A stretch of DNA of 30,786 bases from an uncultured Collinsella sp. Its GTDB lineage: Bacteria > Actinomycetota > Coriobacteriia > Coriobacteriales > Coriobacteriaceae. A program made the position numbers and the translations under genes. The stretch spans positions 1 to 30,786 of the forward strand of contig CALJCO010000056.1 in assembly GCA_938023905.1 (NCBI GenBank). The letters are read 5' to 3'. Positions 24,136-30,786 of the stretch are shown one piece after another. The notes under the pieces are model-generated. The model did no database searches. It was not told the origin of the DNA and worked only from the letters and a program-made list of their open reading frames with translations. The number at the start of each line of letters is the position of its first letter. Position 1 is the first letter of the stretch.

Positions 24136-25374
24136 CTATGCGGCGGGCAGCTCGATGGTGAATATCGTGTGTTCGGGCGTCGATTCACATGCAACGGTAC
24201 CGCCGTGTGCCGCGATGATCTCCTTGGCAATAGCAAGGCCCAAACCGGCACCACCGCGATTGGTCGCACGCGCCGCATCCAGGCGATAGAACTTCTCAAA
24301 GATCACCTTGAGCTTAGCCGCAGGGATAGGATCGCCCTGATTGATAAAGCGCACGCGCACGCCGCCATCGTCTTGGCGCCTGGCCTCAATCGTGATAGTC
24401 GAGCCCTCATAGCTATAGGCGACGGCGTTTTTCATGATGTTGTTAAACACGCGGGCCATCTTATCGCCATCCACGAGCACCGTCAGGTCCTCGCGAATAT
24501 CAACCTGGGCTTCCTTATGTTGCTCGTTGAGGATGGGATAGAACTCGTCAGCCACCTGAGCCAGCAGCAACCCCAGATCAACATAGCCGCGCGTGAGCAC
24601 GATATCGTGGAAGTCAAAGCGCGTGATATCGAAGAACTCTTCGATGAGTGCATCGAGCCGGTGCGCCTTGTCGAGCGCCACGCCCGTAAAGTGCGCACGT
24701 TGCTCAACCGGCAGCTCAGGAGCCTCTTGCAGCAGCGAAAGATAGCCCACCACACTGGCAAGCGGGGTGCGTAGGTCATGTGCCAAGTACGTGACCAGAT
24801 CGTCCTTGCGATGAGACTCGTCACGCAAGGCCTGTTGCACCTTGCGCTCGCGATCGCGCACACGGTTGAGTGCGCCCTCGACCTCCAGGAAGTCGCCGTC
24901 GATGTTGTCCCAGGTGTCGGGGTGATCGATCAGGCGATCTTGAATACGAGCGGCCAGCACACAATCGGCATGCTGCTCGCCCTGCTCATAGCCCTGGTAG
25001 TACAGGGCGCGGCCGCAAAAGAACAGCACGCACACGGCAAGCGCCAGCACAAAGCCAAGCATGTTGAATACAAAGCCGGCATCGAACAGCACCGGCCCTT
25101 CGATGCCGCCGAGTGCCATGGCGCCAATCGCCAACGTCATGGCCCACGCGGCACCGCCAATCACCACGCAGCGGCGTACGATTTCAAATCGATCGATCAG
25201 CAAAAAGCCGACAAGCAGCACCGCCAAGATTCCAGCGATGTTATCGATGCCAATCAGCAGCAGGCTCAGCAAAAAGAGCAGCACCGTTGCAAGCGCGCGG
25301 TTGTCGACGACCGACCTCACGTATTCAAAGAGTCGATCGGGCACCTCGAATGCCTGCCTATCGTCTTTTGTCAT
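24136..25374 (-). CDS. VanS-like sensor histidine kinase
   Basis: This 412-residue membrane kinase has an N-terminal block of about four hydrophobic helices between residues 28 and 120, more than the two of classical VanS and with little extracytoplasmic sequence. A helical linker rich in Arg, Glu and Asp follows. The phosphoacceptor box VTYLAHDLRTPLASVVGYL (His199) closely matches the VanS type. The N box (NNIMKNAVAYSYEG), F box (FEKFYRLDAARA) and G2 (GGAGLGLAIAKE) are present. Instead of the usual D-x-G-x-G, the G1 region reads FINQGDPIP, also VanS-like. I prefer the ATG at 25372-25374 to a GTG two codons earlier. It follows its regulator by 25 nt. The signal is unknown, probably envelope state. 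Confidence 0.88.
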   Translation of the reverse strand: MTKDDRQAFEVPDRLFEYVRSVVDNRALATVLLFLLSLLLIGIDNIAGILAVLLVGFLLIDRFEIVRRCVVIGGAAWAMTLAIGAMALGGIEGPVLFDAGFVFNMLGFVLALAVCVLFFCGRALYYQGYEQGEQHADCVLAARIQDRLIDHPDTWDNIDGDFLEVEGALNRVRDRERKVQQALRDESHRKDDLVTYLAHDLRTPLASVVGYLSLLQEAPELPVEQRAHFTGVALDKAHRLDALIEEFFDITRFDFHDIVLTRGYVDLGLLLAQVADEFYPILNEQHKEAQVDIREDLTVLVDGDKMARVFNNIMKNAVAYSYEGSTITIEARRQDDGGVRVRFINQGDPIPAAKLKVIFEKFYRLDAARATNRGGAGLGLAIAKEIIAAHGGTVACESTPEHTIFTIELPAA

Positions 25375-25399
25375 ATCCACTTCCCCACCATCAAAGGCG

Positions 25400-26095
25400 T
25401 TATTCGATTATGTAGCCGACGCCCCAGACGTTTTTGATAAAGCGCGGCTTTTGAGCGTCGTCGCCGATCTTTTCGCGCAGGTGGCGAATGTGCACCATCA
25501 CCGTATTGTTGGAGCCGGGCATAAAATCCTCGTTCCACACCGCGCGGAACAGGTCCTCCACGGCCACCACGCTGCCGCGATGCTCGACCAGATACAGCAA
25601 GATGGAATACTCGATGGGCGTGAGGCGAACCGGTGAACCGTCCACTGTCACGGAACGAGCATCGCGGTTGATCTCAAGGCCGTCGAGCTGGATGGTCGGC
25701 GACTCGGCCGCCTGCGCGCGGCTACCGTAGCTGGTGTAGCGACGAAGCTGAGCGTGCACGCGTGCGATGAGCTCAAGCGGACGGAACGGCTTGACCACAT
25801 AATCGTCCGCGCCAAGCGAAAGGCCCTCGATCTTGTCTTGCTGGGCATCGCGCGCCGTCAGCATGATCACGGGATAGGTATGGCTGGAACGGATCGTACG
25901 TAGCAGCTCAAAGCCATCGATATCGGGCAGCATGACATCCAGCAGCGCCAGATCAAACTCCTGCTCCAAGATTGCCTTGGCAGCATCGGCCCCGCTATAG
26001 GCGACCTGTACGTCAAAGCCTTCTTTTGTAAGGTAGATACCAACCAAGTCGGCGATGGCCTTTTCGTCATCAACTACCAAAATGCGCTCGTTCAT
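25400..26095 (-). CDS. VanR-like response regulator (OmpR family)
   Basis: This 231-residue regulator has the receiver pocket VVDDE at the N-terminus, phospho-acceptor Asp53 (LLDVMLPDIDG), the MLTARD Thr and the VKPF Lys. Its winged-helix domain ends in VMVHIRHLREKIGD and FIKNVWGVGYIIE, a pattern strongly reminiscent of VanR. AGAGGAG lies 5 nt before the ATG. It forms an operon with the downstream kinase and is transcribed divergently from the DD-carboxypeptidase gene, which is a probable target. No vanHAX- or vanG-type ligase genes are in the window, so this should not be read as a glycopeptide-resistance locus. Confidence 0.9.
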   Translation of the reverse strand: MNERILVVDDEKAIADLVGIYLTKEGFDVQVAYSGADAAKAILEQEFDLALLDVMLPDIDGFELLRTIRSSHTYPVIMLTARDAQQDKIEGLSLGADDYVVKPFRPLELIARVHAQLRRYTSYGSRAQAAESPTIQLDGLEINRDARSVTVDGSPVRLTPIEYSILLYLVEHRGSVVAVEDLFRAVWNEDFMPGSNNTVMVHIRHLREKIGDDAQKPRFIKNVWGVGYIIE

Positions 26096-26115
26096 GCGTG
26101 CTCCTCTCGCGCTCC

Positions 26116-26253
26116 ATTATGCCCGAGGGGGCGCATGCCACACACAACAAGCGTGGGTGATTAAGTCGGCCTTAAGCACCCTTGTGCCCGTTCGGGCGCG
26201 GATGTGGGCCACGCACGCACGCGATGATCGCCGACACCGGCAAACGATATACT
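26116..26253. promoter_or_regulatory. Divergent regulatory region, VanR-like regulator / dacA
   Basis: A minus-strand CATAAT (26116-26121) is placed as the -10 of the regulator gene. A plus-strand TATACT (26248-26253) is placed as the -10 of the carboxypeptidase gene, about 40 nt before its GTG. Neither has a good -35, which fits activator-dependent transcription. Confidence 0.4.
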
Positions 26254-26292
26254 CTAGTTCCAGAAGAGACCATCCCGTCGAAAGCGAAATCT

Positions 26293-27633
26293 GTGAAGTC
26301 CCTCATCTCTTTTGCAAAGCGCTCAGCCCAGCTTGCCGCCGGCTTTGTCTGCGCTATCGCCCTTGCCGCTGGCGTGCCCACCGTCGCCGGCGCCCAAGTG
26401 CTCACGACCGACAATGTTTGCGGCAAAACCGCCGATGCGCGCGGCATCACGGCCGAAAACCTGCCCGATATCGATGCGACCAATGCCCTCGTCATGGGCA
26501 AAGACGGCACCGTCTACTATGGGCGCGGCGCCGATGAGCAGGTCAAAATCGCCTCGATCACCAAGGTCATGACCGCAATCCTAACCGTCGAGAATTGCAA
26601 GATGGACGAGAAGGTCACGGTAAGCAACACCGCGGCCACCGTGGGCAATTCGACCGCCGGCTTGCTCGAAGGCGACGAGCTTACCGTGGAGCAGGCACTG
26701 CGCGGCCTGATGATTCCCTCGGGCAACGACGCCGCCATCGTGCTCGCCGAATATGTGGGCAAGAAGATCGAGCCTAAGACCAAAGACGCCGAGGCCACCT
26801 TTGTGAAGGCCATGAACGAGCGCGCTAAGAAGCTCGGCTGCACCGGTACGCTTTTTGAAAACCCGCATGGTCTGGACTTTGATGAGTGGGCTGGCGATAT
26901 GCACTCAACCGCACACGACGTAGCGCTGATGATGCAGGAGGCCATGAAAAACGACACGATCCGCGAGGTCGTAGCGAGCGAGGATTCCTGGATCGAGGTC
27001 ACGGGCGCCGACGGCGCCGACCATTCGCATTCCATGGACACGCATAACTATTTGCTGGGCCAAGATGGCAACATCGGTGGCAAGACCGGCACCACCGACG
27101 ACGCGGGCTATTGCTTTACGGGTGCCTACAACCGCGACGGCGACGAGATCTACACCGTCGTTTTGAACTCCACCACCACCGACCAGCGCTTTACCGATAC
27201 CGCAACCCTTGCCAATTGGTACTACGGTCACAAGGTGACGGTCGCAATCGCCAACACGCAGGAAAAGACCGCCAACGGCAACCCGCTTATGGCGCGTATT
27301 GGCCAAACCGACTGGACGGATAAGACGATCGACGCCACGCTCGCCGATCCTACGGCGCAAGCGACCGTGTTTTCCCTTGCCGGCGAGGTGACCGAAAAGG
27401 TTAGCTACGACGATCTTTCGGGCACGGTGCATGTGGGCGATAAGGTGGGTAGCGTTACGCTCAAGCAGGACGGCACCAAGATCGCCGTCATGGACCTGGT
27501 TGCCGACGAAGAAGGCGCTGGGCCGAATCCCATTGAATGGCTCCTTGTGAAGCTCGACCGTCTGGGCCGTCGCATCGACAACCGCCCGCTCACGGCAGAA
27601 AGCGAGACCGTCGCCAAGGCGCCCGAGGTGTAG
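26293..27633 (+). CDS. Secreted D-Ala-D-Ala carboxypeptidase (DacA/PBP5-type, peptidase S11)
   Basis: This 446-residue exported enzyme trims the terminal D-Ala from peptidoglycan pentapeptides. Counted from the GTG at 26293, a signal peptide (basic start, core LAAGFVCAIALAAGV, likely cut after VAGA) is followed by the penicillin-binding catalytic triad of motifs: SITK (Ser88, Lys91), SGN (143-145) and KTGT (264-267). A beta-rich C-terminal domain ends in the amphipathic-looking segment PIEWLLVKLDRLGRRI, a possible membrane anchor as in PBP5. The frame opens earlier (26182), but the candidate promoter at 26248 and the position of the signal peptide favour 26293. It is the only plus-strand gene here, divergent from the VanR/VanS-like pair. 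Confidence 0.93.
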   Translation: MKSLISFAKRSAQLAAGFVCAIALAAGVPTVAGAQVLTTDNVCGKTADARGITAENLPDIDATNALVMGKDGTVYYGRGADEQVKIASITKVMTAILTVENCKMDEKVTVSNTAATVGNSTAGLLEGDELTVEQALRGLMIPSGNDAAIVLAEYVGKKIEPKTKDAEATFVKAMNERAKKLGCTGTLFENPHGLDFDEWAGDMHSTAHDVALMMQEAMKNDTIREVVASEDSWIEVTGADGADHSHSMDTHNYLLGQDGNIGGKTGTTDDAGYCFTGAYNRDGDEIYTVVLNSTTTDQRFTDTATLANWYYGHKVTVAIANTQEKTANGNPLMARIGQTDWTDKTIDATLADPTAQATVFSLAGEVTEKVSYDDLSGTVHVGDKVGSVTLKQDGTKIAVMDLVADEEGAGPNPIEWLLVKLDRLGRRIDNRPLTAESETVAKAPEV

Positions 27634-27661
27634 TGCGCAAGAATAATAAGCCCACTGAAAG

Positions 27662-27690
27662 GAGGCGTCCGAAAGGATGCCTCTTTTTTT
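27662..27690 (+). terminator. Intrinsic terminator of the DD-carboxypeptidase gene
   Basis: GAGGCGTCC, loop GAAA, GGATGCCTC, then seven T residues, beginning 29 nt after the stop codon. This is a textbook structure. Confidence 0.95.
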
Positions 27691-27692
27691 GA

Positions 27693-27710
27693 GGGTTCGA
27701 ATCCCCAGCT
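27693..27710 (+). repeat. Inverted 18-nt copy of the tRNA-Ser T-arm
   Basis: GGGTTCGAATCCCCAGCT is identical to the T-loop and 3' acceptor side of the tRNA-Ser gene (complement of 27773-27790) but lies on the opposite strand. The rest of the tRNA is not present. Confidence 0.8.
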
Positions 27711-27724
27711 AACGTGGTTCAACT

Positions 27725-27750
27725 AAAAAAGGGCCCCTTTCGGAACCCTT
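27725..27750 (-). terminator. Intrinsic terminator of tRNA-Ser
   Basis: On the minus strand AAGGGTTCC, loop GAAA, GGGGCCCTT is followed by TTTT. It begins 15 nt beyond the tRNA CCA end. Confidence 0.9.
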
Positions 27751-27764
27751 CTTTCAAGTCATAC

Positions 27765-27855
27765 TGGCGGAGAGCTGGGGATTCGAACCCCAGATGCCCT
27801 TTTGGGGCATACTCGCTTAGCAGGCGAGCACCTTCGGCCTCTCGGTCAGCTCTCC
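27765..27855 (-). tRNA. tRNA-Ser (anticodon GCU), CCA encoded
   Basis: The minus strand folds as a class II tRNA. The acceptor stem is GGAGAGC/GCTCTCC with discriminator G and encoded CCA (27765-27767). The D-arm is GACCGAGAGGCC, and the anticodon stem-loop CTCGCCTGCTAAGCGAG carries GCT, reading AGC/AGU serine codons. The long variable arm is TGCCCCAAAAGGGCA, and the T-arm is CTGGGGTTCGAATCCCCAG. The long variable arm is diagnostic of serine. It has its own promoter and terminator. Confidence 0.98.
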
Positions 27856-27869
27856 GTAACAGCCGTTCT

Positions 27870-27898
27870 ATAGTAACCAAACAGTCGAAGTTGGGCAA
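27870..27898 (-). promoter_or_regulatory. tRNA-Ser promoter
   Basis: On the minus strand TTGCCC (27893-27898) and TACTAT (27870-27875) are separated by 17 bp and end 14 nt before the mature 5' end. Confidence 0.75.
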
Positions 27899-27949
27899 GA
27901 GGGAATTTTCTAATTGCCCGGCGGCCTTTCCTCCTTGCAGTTTTCGCCC

Positions 27950-30391
27950 CTACCCCAGCGAGCGGTTGAGGGAGCCGAGCTCGTCGTTGCCCATGGTACG
28001 CCACATTTGGAAGATGCAACCGCGCGCCAGGAAAAAGAAGCCGTTATCGACCAGCTGCACGGCGGCATCTGCCAACTGATTCGTCACGGCGGACACTGGC
28101 GGCAGCTCTAGTCCAGCCTTGTGGATGGTCTCGACCGCTTCCTCGAACGTCGGAGGCTCGCTGACACCCATCTCGTTCATAAGGCCCTGCATTTCTTCCA
28201 GCGCGCTGCTGCCCGACTCCTCGCCGCGCGGCACCAGACGGTAACAAGCCAGCGCCAGGTCGAGCTGATCGCAATTCCAATAGGCAAACGCCAAGCGATA
28301 GAACAGGTAGCCGATTGCAGAACGATCGCTGGCAATACGTAGGCCGTGGCGCGCCACCTCGATAATCTCGTCAAAGCGCTCCAGACGCGCGAGCACGTTG
28401 ATGAGCGCAAAGTGCGACTGCATGGACGAGCGCGCCAGATCGTAAAGATGGCGCACCTCGGGCAGTGCTCGTTCAAAGTCCTCTTGCTCGGCGTAAAAAC
28501 TGCAGATCTCGTGCTGGGCAAAGTACAGCGCATCGGGCGCACGAAGGATTCGCACAGAGCGGTCTTCTTCCAACACCGGTAGCACCATGCGCACCAGCTG
28601 GTTATCGCAAAACTGCGTTTGAACCGGACCTGTCGCCAAAAGCTCGGCGACGGCGCACTTAGCCTCCAACTCCTCGACAAGACGGGAAAAGCCTTCAAAA
28701 GCACCTGTACGGTCGACTTTTGCCTGCTCGCGCAATTCAACAACACGGGCCACGTATGGGTCGTCGTCCTCTTCCATGACCTCCAACTCGTCAGCCGTAT
28801 CGGCAAGCAGCAGATCGCGCAGCGCCGGCGGCAGCGTGCGATGGTCATCACGCGGACGAGCATGAACCTCCGCAGGCTCAATCGTCTCCGGAGCGGTTGA
28901 CTCATACGCCTCAAGTACACGCTTGCACGGCATATCGTCCATGTCCATGCTCTCAAGATCCTTGACGACAGGCACGCAATCGGCCAGATAGGCCGCGCGC
29001 CCAAAGAAATACGTTGCGACAACGCGCTCGCCCTGCTCACTGCCGGGAGCAGCAATCTGCACATAGCAGCGCGTGATGCAGGTGCCCGCGGCAAAACACG
29101 CTGCTGCAAGCGTGAGTGCCACGCGCGCATCGTGCTCCGCGGCCCAGATCGCACGCGCGTCCTCGTCCAACTCGCGCCAGGCGTCATCTTGAGCGTCGTA
29201 TTCACGTTGCGGCATGGCATCAACGACAGACTGCCCAAACCGAACGAGCATGATCCCCTCGGCAACGTTTGCCCGATAGGTATAGTCGAGCCGCGTGACC
29301 ACGTTAAGTGCCTCGACAATACGCGCGAAGCGGGTACGCACATCCCACTCACCGCCCGGCTGGCAAGCCACCGTACCCGGTTTGCCCCACGGGTTATCGC
29401 TCGAGGCCGTATCGAGCAGTCGGGGAACATCGTTGGTCGTCTTGGCGATATGCCACGCATCAAAGAGCGCGCAGCCCTCAAGGCTCGGCGAGGATGCCGC
29501 AGGGACCAATCCGGCCCCGATGTGCTCAAGGATGCCGGAGAGACGGTTAAGACGGCACTCGATGGCAAGCAGCATGTCAATCTCGTCCTGGTCCAGCAGG
29601 CTGCGATCAAAATTGAGATAGAAAAGCTTTGAGCGATCGATGCGAGCCAGGCTCATCTCGGACTTAGCGGCGATGGTGCGCAAGCGGGGCAAGTCAATTT
29701 CACTCATAAGGGCGGCGGCATAGCGCTCGATACCGCTCGGATTCTCGGCATGGTCAACGCGGTAGAGCAGCGTCTCGATAGCGTCAGGGAGCGGTGCCGT
29801 GTTAAAGCCCAAAAACACCTCGACCGGCTCGGGCAACTTTACGAGCTTGATCTTGTCGACAACGTTTTGCATACCCTCGTCGAGTCCGTCGGCGTCCTCC
29901 GTGCTCGCAATGGTATTTTCGGAGTCAGCGAATATCACGTAGCGCAGGAACATCGATGCCATGAACTCACCGTAAGGAAGGGAGCGGGTCGAATTCCATG
30001 TCTCGTGATCGGACTGTTCGCGCATGGGGCCTTCGGGAGAGCCGACGGTTCGCGCGCACGCGCGCATCGTGCCGTTTGCTCCCCTCACCATAATCTCACC
30101 AATACCGGAGTCCGACTCGTCAAGGACCAGTTCCATGTCGGGATCGTTGGGCAGCGGAGCCTCGCTAACGGGGCGGTCCACCTTGTACACCTCACCCGAA
30201 ACGCTTACGTAGCCCAAAAGCGACACATGGCTTTTGCCAACGAATTCGACGACATAGCAAGATTCATGCTGATCCTCGCCAAAGAGTTTCCAGACCACGC
30301 CATATGAACGTCCCGCAGGCTGCTCGGGCATCGCCGGAAAGCGCTTTTTGGGATCGAGAAACCTGAGCTTGTATGTCGGACGCTCTGCCAC
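27950..30391 (-). CDS. Large protein of unknown function with TPR-like C-terminal part
   Basis: I do not recognise this 813-residue protein. It has no signal peptide or convincing membrane helix, so it is probably cytoplasmic. The N-terminal 110 residues look like a beta-rich domain (YKLRFLDPKKRFPAMP, then alternating hydrophobic strands). The middle is mixed alpha/beta with an acidic linker near residues 515-570 (VMEEDDDPYVARVVELREQ). Residues about 640-730 look like helical TPR-type repeats (SFYAEQEDFERALPEVRHLYDLAR, LARLERFDEIIEVARHGLRI, FAYWNCDQLDLALACYRLV). It begins with GTG (30389-30391), preceded at 5 nt by GGTGAT. The gene stands alone between a dyad-bearing upstream region and tRNA-Ser. 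A scaffold or regulatory role is possible, but nothing in the sequence names one. Confidence 0.85.
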   Translation of the reverse strand: MAERPTYKLRFLDPKKRFPAMPEQPAGRSYGVVWKLFGEDQHESCYVVEFVGKSHVSLLGYVSVSGEVYKVDRPVSEAPLPNDPDMELVLDESDSGIGEIMVRGANGTMRACARTVGSPEGPMREQSDHETWNSTRSLPYGEFMASMFLRYVIFADSENTIASTEDADGLDEGMQNVVDKIKLVKLPEPVEVFLGFNTAPLPDAIETLLYRVDHAENPSGIERYAAALMSEIDLPRLRTIAAKSEMSLARIDRSKLFYLNFDRSLLDQDEIDMLLAIECRLNRLSGILEHIGAGLVPAASSPSLEGCALFDAWHIAKTTNDVPRLLDTASSDNPWGKPGTVACQPGGEWDVRTRFARIVEALNVVTRLDYTYRANVAEGIMLVRFGQSVVDAMPQREYDAQDDAWRELDEDARAIWAAEHDARVALTLAAACFAAGTCITRCYVQIAAPGSEQGERVVATYFFGRAAYLADCVPVVKDLESMDMDDMPCKRVLEAYESTAPETIEPAEVHARPRDDHRTLPPALRDLLLADTADELEVMEEDDDPYVARVVELREQAKVDRTGAFEGFSRLVEELEAKCAVAELLATGPVQTQFCDNQLVRMVLPVLEEDRSVRILRAPDALYFAQHEICSFYAEQEDFERALPEVRHLYDLARSSMQSHFALINVLARLERFDEIIEVARHGLRIASDRSAIGYLFYRLAFAYWNCDQLDLALACYRLVPRGEESGSSALEEMQGLMNEMGVSEPPTFEEAVETIHKAGLELPPVSAVTNQLADAAVQLVDNGFFFLARGCIFQMWRTMGNDELGSLNRSLG

Positions 30392-30428
30392 GAAGTATCA
30401 CCCTGATCGGTCGCTTGAAGAAGGAGTG

Positions 30429-30447
30429 GTCGCGAATTAGTCGCGAC
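30429..30447. promoter_or_regulatory. Perfect 19-bp dyad upstream of the 813-residue protein
   Basis: GTCGCGA, spacer ATTAG, TCGCGAC lies 38-56 bp upstream of the GTG start. Its position fits a repressor operator; a short hairpin in an upstream transcript is the alternative. Confidence 0.45.
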
Positions 30448-30488
30448 ATCTACTCGGAATCTTACACGAGTCGACAGGAAATCGTCCG

Positions 30489-30596
30489 CTTTACGCCCGC
30501 GCCTCGACCGAGGTTCGAATCAATGCGGTGTTTACGTAAAAGAAAAGCCCCCGTTGCCGGGAGCTTTAATCTCAAATGGTGCGGCGTATAGGATTC
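30489..30596. repeat. 108-bp direct repeat, copy 1
   Basis: This copy is identical to 30679-30786. It contains CCTCGACCGAGGTTCGAATC and a terminator hairpin. No gene is visible in the 395 bp from 30392 to the right edge. Confidence 0.95.
30536..30567 (-). terminator. Minus-strand intrinsic terminator in repeat copy 1
   Basis: On the minus strand AAAGCTCCCGG, a short loop and CGGGGGCTTT are followed by TCTTTT. The same structure recurs at 30726-30757. It would stop transcription entering from the right. Confidence 0.75.
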
Positions 30597-30661
30597 CGCG
30601 CATCCGCTGCGCGGATCCGCACCGGCTTCGCCCGCCTGCCGGCGTGCTCGCCCGCGGGCTA

Positions 30662-30682
30662 AAAACGCTCCGCGTTTTCTTT
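30662..30682 (+). terminator. Symmetric terminator-like hairpin in the repeat spacer
   Basis: AAAACGC, loop TCC, GCGTTTT, then CTTT. The stem is flanked by A and T runs and could work on both strands. Confidence 0.45.
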
Positions 30683-30786
30683 ACGCCCGCGCCTCGACCG
30701 AGGTTCGAATCAATGCGGTGTTTACGTAAAAGAAAAGCCCCCGTTGCCGGGAGCTTTAATCTCAAATGGTGCGGCGTATAGGATTC
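30679..30786. repeat. 108-bp direct repeat, copy 2, ending at the window edge
   Basis: This is an exact copy of 30489-30596 at a period of 190 bp. It ends on the last base of the window. Confidence 0.95.
30726..30757 (-). terminator. Minus-strand intrinsic terminator in repeat copy 2
   Basis: Same stem and T-rich tail as the copy at 30536-30567, giving two terminators in series for transcription coming from the right. Confidence 0.75.

Noticed and set aside
24136..27633. Glycopeptide (vancomycin) resistance cluster
   Set aside because: Only the regulator pair resembles van genes; no D-Ala-D-Lac or D-Ala-D-Ser ligase, VanH, VanX or VanT is present, and the carboxypeptidase is a penicillin-binding S11 enzyme, not VanY.
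30513..30530. GGTTCGAATC in the terminal repeat as a tRNA end
   Set aside because: No matching acceptor stem or anticodon arm on either side; only the loop resembles a tRNA.

Overview
The window looks like a high-GC Gram-positive chromosome segment, most likely from Collinsella or a close relative (Coriobacteriia, Actinomycetota). That assignment is an inference from GC-rich codon use, strong AGGAGG-type ribosome sites, the gene mix and the many dispersed palindromes; no rRNA or other taxonomic marker is present. All genes except one (a DD-carboxypeptidase) lie on the minus strand, so transcription runs mainly right to left. The left edge cuts a gene, and the right edge stops exactly at the end of a repeat copy, which suggests a contig end.

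Layout, left to right. 1-2022: a lactate module, a truncated MIP-family channel (LarD-like) downstream of a nickel-pincer lactate racemase (larA). 2023-2775: a gene-poor gap with a possible decayed gene, a terminator-like hairpin and a very long hairpin. 2776-7160: ppc (phosphoenolpyruvate carboxylase) and hisS. 7227-7426: three consecutive 60-bp palindromes. 7464-7964: the C-terminal half of an MFS transporter, in frame directly after the stop of an M20 amidohydrolase (7965-9266). Then comes an EamA/DMT exporter with its own terminator. 10567-15573: two translationally coupled YhgE/Pip membrane proteins. 15715-15879: two more palindromes. 15910-17934: htpG.

18137-20740: a GNAT acetyltransferase and a bacterial tyrosine-kinase regulatory trio (Wzz-like co-polymerase, BY-kinase, PHP-type phosphatase) of the kind that controls capsule or exopolysaccharide export, here without glycosyltransferases. 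20936-24032: pstB followed by a PhoP/PhoR-like two-component system, without pstSCA. 24136-26095: a second two-component system resembling VanR/VanS, divergent from a secreted DacA-type D-Ala-D-Ala carboxypeptidase (26293-27633). 27765-27855: tRNA-Ser(GCU) with promoter and terminator. 27950-30391: a large unrecognised protein with a probable TPR-like C-terminal part. 30489-30786: two copies of a 108-bp terminator-bearing repeat.

Taken together this is mostly core metabolism, envelope regulation and signalling. I did not find a defence system, prophage, CRISPR array or intact insertion sequence. The least explained material is the set of palindromic elements, the 2.0-2.8 kb gap, the unrecognised 813-residue protein and the repeats at the right end.
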